Below are positions 1-6,218 of a stretch of 6,714 nucleotides of DNA, piece after piece (the first letter of the stretch is position 1; each line of letters begins with the position of its first letter). The translations under genes and the position numbers were made by a program. Source of the stretch: Ruminococcus sp. GTDB lineage: Bacteria; Bacillota; Clostridia; Oscillospirales; Ruminococcaceae. The notes beneath the pieces are model-generated. The model made no database searches and was not told the origin of the DNA. It was given only the letters and a program-made list of their open reading frames with translations. The DNA is taken from contig JAIDNR010000073.1 of NCBI GenBank assembly GCA_029063695.1, positions 1 to 6,714 on the forward strand, in the 5' to 3' direction.

Positions 1-67
1 ATTGATTTTTTGAGTAATATTCACAAAAATATTTTGTTTTTCAGTTTAATATTATGCAAATTACGTA

Positions 68-96
68 TTGTAAAATTTTGACGAATGAGTTATAAT
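68..96 (+). promoter_or_regulatory. Candidate sigma-A-type promoter for the cluster
   Basis: TTGTAA at 68-73 is followed after exactly 17 bp by a perfect TATAAT at 91-96, in very A+T-rich surroundings. The -35 box matches the TTGACA consensus at four of six positions. Transcription would start near 103 and read toward rsmH, about 490 nt away. It is the best promoter match I found upstream of rsmH, but A+T-rich DNA yields chance matches. Confidence 0.45.
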
Positions 97-106
97 AAAT
101 TATAGG
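78..106 (+). promoter_or_regulatory. Overlapping alternative promoter, offset by 10 bp
   Basis: TTGACG at 78-83 (five of six consensus positions) is followed after 17 bp by TATAGG at 101-106 (a weaker -10 box). It overlaps the TTGTAA/TATAAT pair. Either or both could be used, and the two could not be occupied by polymerase at the same time. Confidence 0.25.
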
Positions 107-537
107 GTTAAAAGGCTTTGATGATGCTTTCCGTTTGCCTGAGATAAGAGAAAAATGACATATTGTGTTAATCATGACATTAATGTTTGGCATGGAAATT
201 TCAACTGACCTTTGCTCTGTGAGAAGTCTTGCAAATACTGCGGCTCATTGAAGATTATCGGATTCGTTCGGAAATCTGATTTGAGTTTTTCAGCATGAGG
301 ACAAGCATATTCCAGTGAACAGCGGATTGAATAATAAGTCTGTTTCTGTGAATCTGTGTAAAATCCATAATGCTGGTATGCCGTATATACAGCATGAACA
401 GAACTGAAAGACGAAACACAGAACCGCTTAAACTTAGAGCATGACAAAGTATTAAAAAATACAGAAGTCTGTTTCTCTGATATGCATATTTTATGAAAAT
501 GAAAGTGCATTCGGCGGATTCACCAAATATGCAATAT

Positions 538-568
538 GAGCTGCATAAACTGCGGCTTGTTTGTCTCT
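538..568 (+). promoter_or_regulatory. Possible attenuator hairpin before rsmH
   Basis: AGCTGC (539-544) pairs with GCGGCT (552-557), with one G-T pair and a 7-nt loop. G538 and T558 can extend the stem. The stem is followed by the T-rich stretch TTGTTTGTCTC, and the rsmH ribosome binding site starts about 20 nt downstream. The arrangement resembles a weak intrinsic terminator or attenuator at the end of a long leader. The T tract is interrupted, so this is tentative. Confidence 0.25.
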
Positions 569-576
569 ATTGGATT

Positions 577-582
577 AAGGAG
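577..582 (+). promoter_or_regulatory. Ribosome binding site deciding the rsmH start
   Basis: AAGGAG lies 7 nt before the ATG at 590. The frame is open further upstream to an ATG at 536, but that codon has no Shine-Dalgarno sequence, and the extra 18 residues precede the family's usual N-terminus (MEFRHTPVLL). Confidence 0.85.
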
Positions 583-589
583 TTGTTTT

Positions 590-1534
590 ATGGAATTCAG
601 ACATACACCTGTTCTTCTTGCTGAATGTATTCAGGGACTTAATATAAACCCCGACGGCGTATATGTTGACTGTACTGCCGGAGGCGGCGGACATTCCTCT
701 GCAATTGCTGCAAAATTAAGCGAAAAAGGCAGGCTCATTGCCCTTGACCGTGACCCCGATGCCGTTAAAGCTGCTTCGGAAAGACTGGCTGAGTTCGGCA
801 ATGCTGTTATCATTCACCGAAATTATTCGGAGCTTGATTCTGTCTTGTCTGAACTTGGAATCAGTGAGGTTGACGGGATTCTCATGGATTTGGGCGTTTC
901 GTCATATCAGCTTGACGAAGAAAGCAGAGGTTTTTCCTATCATGCCGTTGACGCTCCTCTTGATATGAGAATGAGCAAAACAGGTATGAGTGCGGCTGAT
1001 ATTGTCAATAGTTTTTCGGAACAGCAGCTTGCAAATATAATTTTTGAATACGGAGAGGAGAAATTCTCACGCCGTATCGCTTCAAATATTGTTAAAGCAA
1101 GAGAAAATGCTCCGATTGAAACAACTTTACAGCTTGCGGATATTATAAGGGAAAGCGTTCCGCAGAAAGCCCGCAGAGATAAAAACCCTTGTAAAAAAAC
1201 TTTTCAGGCTATACGCATTGCCGTTAACGGAGAATTTGAGCATCTCTCGGAGGGGCTTGATAAGGCATTTGCCTGCCTGAAACCTCAGGGCAGACTTGCC
1301 GTTATCACTTTTCATTCTCTTGAGGACAGACTTGTAAAAAAGAGATTTGCAGAGTGGTGCAGAGGCTGTATATGTCCGCCCGATTTTCCCGTTTGTGTAT
1401 GCGGACACAAGCCGCAGGGAGTTCTTGTGAACAGAAAGCCTTTGGAGGCAGCTCAGAATGAGCTTGAAAAAAACAACAGAAGCAGAAGTGCCAAACTCAG
1501 AATTATAGAAAGGAGTGCAGATTGCAATGGCTGA
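590..1534 (+). CDS. rsmH: 16S rRNA (cytosine(1402)-N(4))-methyltransferase RsmH
   Basis: This 314-residue protein is the SAM-dependent enzyme that methylates N4 of C1402 in the decoding centre of 16S rRNA; its length is usual for the family. Visible hallmarks are the N-terminal RHTPVLL (4-10), the glycine-rich SAM-binding motif DCTAGGGGHSS (27-37), DLGVSSYQLD with RGFSY, PLDMRMS, the FQAIRIAVNGE segment, ITFHSLEDRLVKKRF, and the C-terminal NRSRSAKLRIIE. An insert near the C-terminus carries five closely spaced cysteines (257, 260, 262, 269, 271) around PPDFP. From memory a similar insert occurs in clostridial homologues; it could bind a metal, but this is inference. The start is the ATG served by AAGGAG at 577-582. 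The 3' end overlaps the next gene by 8 nt, which suggests translational coupling. The older name is mraW. It is the first recognised gene of the cluster here. Confidence 0.97.
   Translation: MEFRHTPVLLAECIQGLNINPDGVYVDCTAGGGGHSSAIAAKLSEKGRLIALDRDPDAVKAASERLAEFGNAVIIHRNYSELDSVLSELGISEVDGILMDLGVSSYQLDEESRGFSYHAVDAPLDMRMSKTGMSAADIVNSFSEQQLANIIFEYGEEKFSRRIASNIVKARENAPIETTLQLADIIRESVPQKARRDKNPCKKTFQAIRIAVNGEFEHLSEGLDKAFACLKPQGRLAVITFHSLEDRLVKKRFAEWCRGCICPPDFPVCVCGHKPQGVLVNRKPLEAAQNELEKNNRSRSAKLRIIERSADCNG
1509..1515 (+). promoter_or_regulatory. Ribosome binding site of the ftsL-like gene, inside rsmH
   Basis: AAAGGAG lies within the last codons of rsmH, 11 nt before the ATG at 1527. The frame also offers a GTG at 1515, but that codon overlaps the Shine-Dalgarno sequence itself, so the ATG is the likelier start. 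Confidence 0.75.
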
Positions 1535-2024
1535 AAATAATTCTGTCAAGAAACTTGATGAAAATTATGCGGAAGAAGCTGCCGAAGCTTTAAAAGAAAA
1601 GAAAAAGCAGAAAAATTCCAGAAAAAAGCCTGCTATCAATATGAGCAGTACAGAAACAAAAAGCGGTTCTGTATTCTCTATTGTCCTTGTATCTGCTCTC
1701 GCCGTAGTAATGCTTGGCACGGTAATTTACAGCTTTGACAGACGGAATACCATGTATAACAAGGTATCATCGCTTAACAGCGAGCTTAATCTTGCCGAAG
1801 CTGAAAACGTTAGGCTTCAATCGGAGCTTGACAGTAAAATGTCTGCTAAAAACGTTGAGGATTATGCCGAGAATGTACTGGGAATGCAGAAAATCGATTC
1901 ATCACAGATTCAGTACATCGAGATACAAACCGATGACGTAGTAAATATTCCTGAACAGGACGAAAGTCTGCTTACAAAGCTTAAAAGGCTTTTTGATGCT
2001 TGTGTGGAATATTTCAGAGGGTAG
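1527..2024 (+). CDS. ftsL: FtsL/DivIC-type cell division protein
   Basis: This is a 165-residue bitopic membrane protein, recognised from layout and position more than from strict sequence identity. A charged, Lys/Glu-rich cytoplasmic tail (1-46) precedes one membrane segment (about 48-70). An extracellular stretch with heptad-like Leu spacing follows (about 72-112, predicted coiled coil), then the ENVLGM motif typical of FtsL/DivIC proteins, where a short region after the coiled coil contacts partners. In the family these proteins form the FtsL-DivIC-FtsQ(DivIB) complex that recruits and activates the septal PBP and FtsW. The tail after LGM (about 40 residues, ending in a Leu/Phe-rich segment) is longer than in many homologues. 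Its place between rsmH and the division PBP is the standard ftsL position, though DivIC family members look alike. It overlaps rsmH by 8 nt; a 318-nt spacer separates it from the next gene. Confidence 0.85.
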   Translation: MAENNSVKKLDENYAEEAAEALKEKKKQKNSRKKPAINMSSTETKSGSVFSIVLVSALAVVMLGTVIYSFDRRNTMYNKVSSLNSELNLAEAENVRLQSELDSKMSAKNVEDYAENVLGMQKIDSSQIQYIEIQTDDVVNIPEQDESLLTKLKRLFDACVEYFRG

Positions 2025-2042
2025 TACAAATATAAATATAAT
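2013..2042 (+). promoter_or_regulatory. Weak internal promoter candidate
   Basis: A perfect TATAAT (2037-2042) sits just after the ftsL stop codon, with only a poor -35 match (TTCAGA, 2013-2018, 18-bp spacing). If used, it would start a transcript near 2049, almost exactly where the structured spacer begins. Chance occurrence in A+T-rich DNA is quite possible. Confidence 0.22.
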
Positions 2043-2142
2043 ACAGGCTGCCCCTGATAATTGAAATGCTGACGGCAGAAGATAGAGATACGCCGTAGTG
2101 ATATGTAGAACACGGAGATACAACGAGTGAACGGAAATATTA

Positions 2143-2198
2143 AGGAGTCGCCTTCTTCTGGCTCCGGTCAGGATAATCTGAAGCGGAGGGCGGCTCCT
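2143..2198 (+). other. Compound hairpin, 10-bp basal stem
   Basis: AGGAGTCGCC (2143-2152) pairs with GGCGGCTCCT (2189-2198) over 10 bp, with one G-T pair. After a one-sided 9-nt bulge (2153-2161), CTCCG (2162-2166) pairs with CGGAG (2184-2188). Beyond a small internal loop, TCAG (2168-2171) pairs with CTGA (2178-2181) around a GATAAT loop. Three nested helices in register over 56 nt are unlikely by chance in this A+T-rich background. No T-run follows, so it is not a classical terminator. Confidence 0.6.
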
Positions 2199-2210
2199 CG
2201 CTTATAAGCG
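2199..2210. repeat. 12-bp perfect palindrome
   Basis: CGCTTATAAGCG is its own reverse complement and directly abuts the compound hairpin. In RNA it would form a 4-bp stem with a TATA loop that could stack on its neighbour; in DNA it could be a dimeric protein site. Which, if either, is unknown. Confidence 0.6.
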
Positions 2211-2277
2211 TTATGTTTCAGCGTAGTGTATCTTATAGGCAGAAAGGCATCACATAAAGAGAAGATGTCGCAGGCGG

Positions 2278-2306
2278 GGCAGTGGATTACCCTGCCTTAT
2301 TCTATT
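2278..2306 (+). terminator. Possible conditional terminator or attenuator before the PBP gene
   Basis: GGCAG (2278-2282) can pair with CTGCC (2292-2296) around a 9-nt loop; two G-T pairs (2276-2277 with 2297-2298) could extend the stem. The T-rich stretch TTATTCTATTTTAT follows, and the PBP ribosome binding site starts 35 nt beyond the stem. The T tract is interrupted, so it would be a weak terminator. Its 5' arm is also the partner of CTGCCCC at 2048-2054, so the two pairings exclude each other. Confidence 0.3.
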
Positions 2307-2330
2307 TTATCCGTCAGAAACTTTCAACAG

Positions 2331-2337
2331 AAAGGAG
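2331..2337 (+). promoter_or_regulatory. Ribosome binding site deciding the PBP start
   Basis: AAAGGAG lies 5 nt before the ATG at 2343. The frame is open upstream to 2226, but those 39 codons run through the structured spacer and do not resemble a PBP N-terminus. Confidence 0.9.
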
Positions 2338-2342
2338 ATTTT

Positions 2343-4754
2343 ATGGCTAATAACAGAAATCTGCCGTCAAAATCAATGAAAATAAGAGCAAGGACTATTA
2401 TGACTATTGTCTTTCTTATTCTGTTTTTCATTGTGGCAAGAAACTTTTTTATAATTTCTGTAATAAATAATGAAAAATATCAGGCTATGGCAAACGACCA
2501 GCATTTCGGTTCGATTCCCATTTCCGCACATCGTGGCTCAATATATGATTCTCAGGGAACTGCCCTTGCAAAAAGTGCCTCTGTTTATAAAGTTGTCCTT
2601 GACCCTAAACAGTTCAAAAAGGATATGGAAAATTTGCAGAAAAGAATTGATGAACGCAGTGAACAGATAAAAAATGGTACATACAAGCCTGCTGTTCAGA
2701 CTACCACAAATGAGAACGGCGAGGAAGTGCAGGTTATCATTGAAGAAACCCTTCCGTCCTCTGCTCAGGCATTCCGTGAGGAAGCAATTTCTGTTCTTTC
2801 GGGTAAACTGGGAATTACTGCCGAAAAGGTTACGAAGGCTATGGAGGCAAACAACCAGTACAGAGTTTTGAAGGAGCAGGTTGAAAAACCTGTTGCCGAT
2901 GAGGTTCTTGCATTTTTCAATCAGTATAATCTTACAAGTCTCAATGTTGAGGAAGATACAAAGCGTTATTATCCTCATAATGAACTTGCCGCAGCTGTTA
3001 TTGGTTTTACTTCTGCTGACGGCTATGGTATGTACGGCATTGAGGCATATTATGATGATTACCTTTCGGGAACTGACGGAAGAACGATTTCTGCCAAGGA
3101 TTCAAAAGGAAATGAACTTCCTTACAGATATTCAAAGACTTATCCCGCACAGAATGGAAATGACATATATCTTACACTTGATATGGATATTCAGTATTGT
3201 CTTGAAAAATATCTTGAAGAAATGTCAAATGAATTTATGACCAAAAACAGAAGCTGTGCTGTTCTCATGAATGCCAAAACAGGTGCAATCTACGGTATGG
3301 CACAATATCCTAGTTATGATTTGAATAATCCTTATGAAGTTGTCGATTCTGCAATTGAGGAACAGTTAAAGACTATAAGTGATGATGCCGAATACAGTAA
3401 AATTCAGGGTGCAGCAAGAGAAACACAGTGGCGTAACAAGTGTGTTACTGAGGTTTATGAGCCGGGTTCTGTATTCAAAGTTATAACAAGTGCCGCTGCA
3501 TTTGAGGAGAATATTATTGACAGATTCAAGGACACTTTTTTCTGTTCGGGTTCAATGAAACTTGACGGAATGGAAAGACCTGTAAATTGCCATGTTACTT
3601 CAGGTCATCTTGCACAGACTTATCAGGAGGCATTGACTCATTCCTGTAACCCTGCTTTCATGGAAATAGGTCTGAAGCTCAAAGAGGAAAAATTTTTGTA
3701 TTATTATGATGCATTCGGTCTCCGTGAACCTACGGGAATTGACCTGCCTGCCGAATCCTCAGGAGTACAGAAAACCATTGATACTTTATCAAATGTTGAT
3801 TTGGCTATGTCATCAATCGGACAGAACCACACAATAACTCCGCTTGAAATGATTACATCTTATTGTGCGGCAATAAACGGCGGTTATCTGCTTAAGCCGT
3901 ATGTTGTTGAAAAAATTCTTGATGAGGACGGAAATATCATACTCAAGAATGAACGCACAGTCCGCCGTCAGGTTGTTTCAGAGGAGACTTCCGCTATAAT
4001 GCGTGAGGCACTCCATAATGTTGCAACGGACAGCAATGTCACAATCAAGGGCTATTCAATCGGCGGAAAATCAGGTACTTCGCAGAGACTTTCCGAAACC
4101 GAAAAGGGTAAAACTCTTGTACAGGGTGAGCAGGAAGATGCTTCACGACAGGAATACGGTGCATCGTACTGTTGTTTCACACCTGCCGATGACCCTGAAA
4201 TAATACTTCTTGTTCTTGCAGATATGCCTGATTTCAGAAATAATGGCAATAATTATTACGGAAGTCAGATTGCTGTGCCTGCGGCAAGAAAAATTCTTGC
4301 AGATGTTCTGCCGTATCTGGGAATAAGTCCCGAATATACAGACGAAGAACTTGCCGAACTTGATATAAAAGTACCGCTTCTGGAGGGTTCACTTGAAGAT
4401 GCTAAAGCCACTCTTGAAGGACTCGGAGCAGGTTGGAAGGTTATAGGTTCAGGTACATCAGTTGTAAAACAGTCGCCTGTAACAGGTTCGTCAATTGCAA
4501 AGGGCGGTACGGTTTATCTTTATACAGACGTAAATTCTGAGCTTGAATATGAAATCGTTCCAAATCTTATTGGCGTAACGCCCGAAGTTGCCAATGATTC
4601 AATAATTTATAAAAGACTTAATTATATTGCAACAGGTGCATCAATTCATAGTGAAGGTGCAGTTGTTGAAAAACAGTCGCCTGATGCAGGCGAATCCGTT
4701 CCCATTGGTACAACGATTGAACTTGAATTTAAGGTACATGACAGCGGAGACTGA
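2343..4754 (+). CDS. ftsI: Division class B penicillin-binding protein with PASTA domains (FtsI/PbpB/SpoVD family)
   Basis: This 803-residue membrane-anchored transpeptidase forms the 4-3-type peptide cross-links of septal peptidoglycan. A short basic cytoplasmic N-terminus precedes one membrane segment (about 19-41). The PBP dimerisation domain follows (about 55-270), with a charged helical insert near 90-140. The transpeptidase domain (about 300-630) carries all three active-site motifs: SVFK with catalytic Ser376 and Lys379, SCN at 434-436, and KSG at 576-578 in GGKSGTSQ. Two C-terminal PASTA repeats (about 675-735 and 737-800) match the PbpB/SpoVD branch of Gram-positive bacteria. The symbol is by position and family: sequence alone does not separate a vegetative PbpB role from a sporulation SpoVD role, but it is the only PBP gene in the window and lies between ftsL and murE, which favours general division. 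The start is the ATG served by AAAGGAG. It is preceded by a structured 318-nt spacer that might regulate it, and followed by murE after 19 nt. Confidence 0.95.
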   Translation: MANNRNLPSKSMKIRARTIMTIVFLILFFIVARNFFIISVINNEKYQAMANDQHFGSIPISAHRGSIYDSQGTALAKSASVYKVVLDPKQFKKDMENLQKRIDERSEQIKNGTYKPAVQTTTNENGEEVQVIIEETLPSSAQAFREEAISVLSGKLGITAEKVTKAMEANNQYRVLKEQVEKPVADEVLAFFNQYNLTSLNVEEDTKRYYPHNELAAAVIGFTSADGYGMYGIEAYYDDYLSGTDGRTISAKDSKGNELPYRYSKTYPAQNGNDIYLTLDMDIQYCLEKYLEEMSNEFMTKNRSCAVLMNAKTGAIYGMAQYPSYDLNNPYEVVDSAIEEQLKTISDDAEYSKIQGAARETQWRNKCVTEVYEPGSVFKVITSAAAFEENIIDRFKDTFFCSGSMKLDGMERPVNCHVTSGHLAQTYQEALTHSCNPAFMEIGLKLKEEKFLYYYDAFGLREPTGIDLPAESSGVQKTIDTLSNVDLAMSSIGQNHTITPLEMITSYCAAINGGYLLKPYVVEKILDEDGNIILKNERTVRRQVVSEETSAIMREALHNVATDSNVTIKGYSIGGKSGTSQRLSETEKGKTLVQGEQEDASRQEYGASYCCFTPADDPEIILLVLADMPDFRNNGNNYYGSQIAVPAARKILADVLPYLGISPEYTDEELAELDIKVPLLEGSLEDAKATLEGLGAGWKVIGSGTSVVKQSPVTGSSIAKGGTVYLYTDVNSELEYEIVPNLIGVTPEVANDSIIYKRLNYIATGASIHSEGAVVEKQSPDAGESVPIGTTIELEFKVHDSGD

Positions 4755-4773
4755 TTCTATAGGAGAATAATTT

Positions 4774-6189
4774 ATGAAACTGAAAGATTTACTTGAAAAT
4801 AATGCCATCACTTCTATCGGTGATACTGAAATTTCTTCAATTACCGATGATACAAGAAAAGTAAAACAGGGAAGTCTGTTTTTCTGTATTAAGGGAGGTA
4901 ATTTCGACGGTCACAGTGCGGCGGCTGAAATGCTTGAAAAAGGTGCGGCGGCTGTAGTATGTGAGCATGATTTGGGTCTTGGTGATAAGCAGATTGTTGC
5001 AACTGATTCACGCAGACTTTACGGTGAAGTATGTGCGGCATGGTTCGCTCACCCAGAAAAGAAAATGACTTTCATAGGCGTTACGGGTACTAACGGCAAA
5101 ACTACCACAACAAGCATAATCAAGCATATTCTTATGACTACGGGGCATAAGACGGGTCTTATCGGTACTATACAGAATGAAATCGGCGATGAAATTCTGC
5201 ATACTGAGAATACAACTCCGCTTGCATTCGAGTATATGGAAGTACTCGCAAAAATGGCTGAGGCAGGCTGTAAGTATGTTGTTATGGAAGTGAGTTCCTT
5301 TGCTCTTGTTCAAAAAAGAATCGGCTCAACTCACTTTAAGTTGGCTGTGTTTACCAATCTCACACAAGACCACCTTGATTATCATAAGGATATGGAGGAC
5401 TACTATCAGGCAAAGAAACTTCTATTTGATATGTGTGATACTGCCATAATAAATATTGACGATGATTATGGCAGACGACTTTTCAATGAAGTGAACTGTA
5501 ATAAACTTTCGTTCAGTGTAAAAGAAAATGCCGATTATTTTGCGGATAATATCACAATAAAATCAACGGGAAGCAGTTTTGTATTAAATAAAGAGACTTC
5601 AATAAAATCTCCTATTCCCGGAATGTTCAATGTATCAAACATAACAGCGGCATTTGTAGTGTGCAGAGAACTCGGAATTGATTCTGTTCAGGCAATTGCA
5701 GATTACAACGGAGTAAAGGGCAGATGTGAGGTTATTCCGACAGGCAGGGATTTCACCGTTATATGCGACTATGCACATACTCCCGATGCTATTGAAAATG
5801 TTCTCAGAAGTGTTAAGGAATACACTGATAACAGGCTGATTTGTCTTTTCGGCTGTGGAGGAAACAGAGATGCAGCAAAGCGTCCGAAAATGGCACAGGC
5901 GGCGGCAAAGTATGCCGACAGACTTATTGTCACCTCAGATAACCCACGGAATGAGGTTCCCGAAGAAATTATAAAAGATATACTCGTCGGACTCGAAAAA
6001 ACGGATATTCCGTATGATGTTGTCGTTGACAGAAAAGAAGCTATATTTCATGGCTTGCAAATTGCTGAAAAAGGTGATATAATAGTATTGGCAGGAAAAG
6101 GTCATGAAGATTATCAGATTCTTGCCGGAATGAAACATATTCATTTTGATGAAAGAGAAATTGTTGCAGAGGGCTTGAAATTACTGTAA
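4774..6189 (+). CDS. murE: UDP-MurNAc-tripeptide synthetase MurE, probably meso-DAP-adding
   Basis: This 471-residue cytoplasmic Mur ligase uses ATP to add the third amino acid to UDP-MurNAc-L-Ala-D-Glu. Domain 1 (about 1-95) binds the UDP substrate. The central ATPase domain has the P-loop GTNGKTT (105-111), MEVSSFAL (171-178), TQDHLDYH, and YYQAKKLLF, where Lys214 aligns with the carbamylated lysine of the family. The C-terminal domain has DYAHTPDAIENVL, FGCGGNRDAAKRP and GKGHEDYQI. The DNPR motif at 389-392 is the signature of meso-diaminopimelate-adding enzymes; lysine-adding MurE lacks that arginine. Most MurE proteins I recall have His in MEVSSHAL where this one has Phe176; such variation seems tolerated. 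AGGAG at 4761-4765 lies 8 nt before the ATG. The 19-nt gap to the PBP gene and 29-nt gap to mraY indicate cotranscription. Confidence 0.96.
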   Translation: MKLKDLLENNAITSIGDTEISSITDDTRKVKQGSLFFCIKGGNFDGHSAAAEMLEKGAAAVVCEHDLGLGDKQIVATDSRRLYGEVCAAWFAHPEKKMTFIGVTGTNGKTTTTSIIKHILMTTGHKTGLIGTIQNEIGDEILHTENTTPLAFEYMEVLAKMAEAGCKYVVMEVSSFALVQKRIGSTHFKLAVFTNLTQDHLDYHKDMEDYYQAKKLLFDMCDTAIINIDDDYGRRLFNEVNCNKLSFSVKENADYFADNITIKSTGSSFVLNKETSIKSPIPGMFNVSNITAAFVVCRELGIDSVQAIADYNGVKGRCEVIPTGRDFTVICDYAHTPDAIENVLRSVKEYTDNRLICLFGCGGNRDAAKRPKMAQAAAKYADRLIVTSDNPRNEVPEEIIKDILVGLEKTDIPYDVVVDRKEAIFHGLQIAEKGDIIVLAGKGHEDYQILAGMKHIHFDEREIVAEGLKLL

Positions 6190-6190
6190 C

Positions 6191-6206
6191 AGGAGATAAA
6201 AAGGAG
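6191..6206 (+). promoter_or_regulatory. Tandem Shine-Dalgarno sequences before mraY
   Basis: AGGAG at 6191-6195 and AAGGAG at 6201-6206 both lie in the 29-nt murE-mraY gap. The nearer one is 12 nt from the ATG at 6219, slightly long spacing. The nearby upstream codons in the mraY frame include no alternative start, so 6219 is the best choice. Confidence 0.6.
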
Positions 6207-6218
6207 TTGTTTGATTAA

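Larger units (their letters stand above)
1..589. other. Long non-coding region upstream of rsmH
   Basis: No convincing gene is seen here. The first ~110 bases are very A+T-rich and hold a short A/T hairpin (stem 23-28 with 32-37, then TTTT) and two overlapping promoter candidates. Downstream, a hairpin pairs ATCGGATT (257-264) with AATCTGAT (273-280), including one G-T pair, and is followed by TTGAGTTTTT; it could be a weak attenuator. A 12-nt direct repeat, AAGTCTGTTTCT, occurs at 336-347 and 465-476. The minus strand is open from 510 to 172 (112 codons), but that frame has no ribosome binding site and yields a Phe/Ser/Cys-rich product I do not recognise. mraZ, the gene that commonly precedes rsmH in Firmicutes, is not visible. 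If the promoter near 91-96 drives rsmH, the leader is nearly 490 nt. Confidence 0.6.
2048..2296 (+). ncRNA. Putative structured RNA element in the ftsL-PBP spacer
   Basis: The 318-nt gap between two genes that are normally adjacent contains dense potential structure on the + strand. CTGCCCC (2048-2054) is perfectly complementary to GGGGCAG (2276-2282) and could close the whole element. Inside lie ACGGC/GCCGT (2072-2076 with 2092-2096), a compound hairpin (2143-2198), a palindrome (2199-2210) and GGCATC/GATGTC (2246-2251 with 2264-2269, one G-T). GAGATAC occurs twice (2085-2091 and 2115-2121), and GTATCT at 2228-2233 is complementary to AGATAC in both copies. CGTAGTG also occurs twice (2094-2100 and 2222-2228). 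I do not recognise the consensus of any known riboswitch class. It could be a cis-acting leader of the PBP gene, a small RNA, or a copy of a dispersed intergenic repeat; the sequence alone does not decide. No convincing reading frame is present. Confidence 0.45.

Noticed and set aside
23..41. A/T-only style hairpin with T tail as terminator of an upstream gene
   Set aside because: The 6-bp stem ACAAAA/TTTTGT is too weak, in a region where such matches arise by chance, and no upstream gene is visible to be terminated.
536..589. 18-codon upstream extension of rsmH
   Set aside because: There is no Shine-Dalgarno sequence before the ATG at 536, and the family N-terminus begins at 590.
2066..2098. 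Possible 10-codon leader peptide in the spacer (MLTAEDRDTP)
   Set aside because: It has no ribosome binding site and no run of regulatory codons, and it overlaps the ACGGC/GCCGT hairpin; nothing supports translation.
1902..2123. Minus-strand open frames across the end of ftsL and the spacer
   Set aside because: They are antisense to the ftsL coding end and to the structured spacer, with no family features; they look like shadows.
2226..2342. 39-codon upstream extension of the PBP frame
   Set aside because: It crosses the structured spacer and lacks a ribosome binding site at 2226, whereas the ATG at 2343 has AAAGGAG at proper spacing and begins a typical PBP N-terminus.
2025..2342. Known riboswitch (c-di-GMP, TPP, SAM, T-box, glycine, tetrahydrofolate) in the spacer
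   Set aside because: None of the consensus motifs I remember for these classes, such as the T-box GGTGG stretch, is visible.
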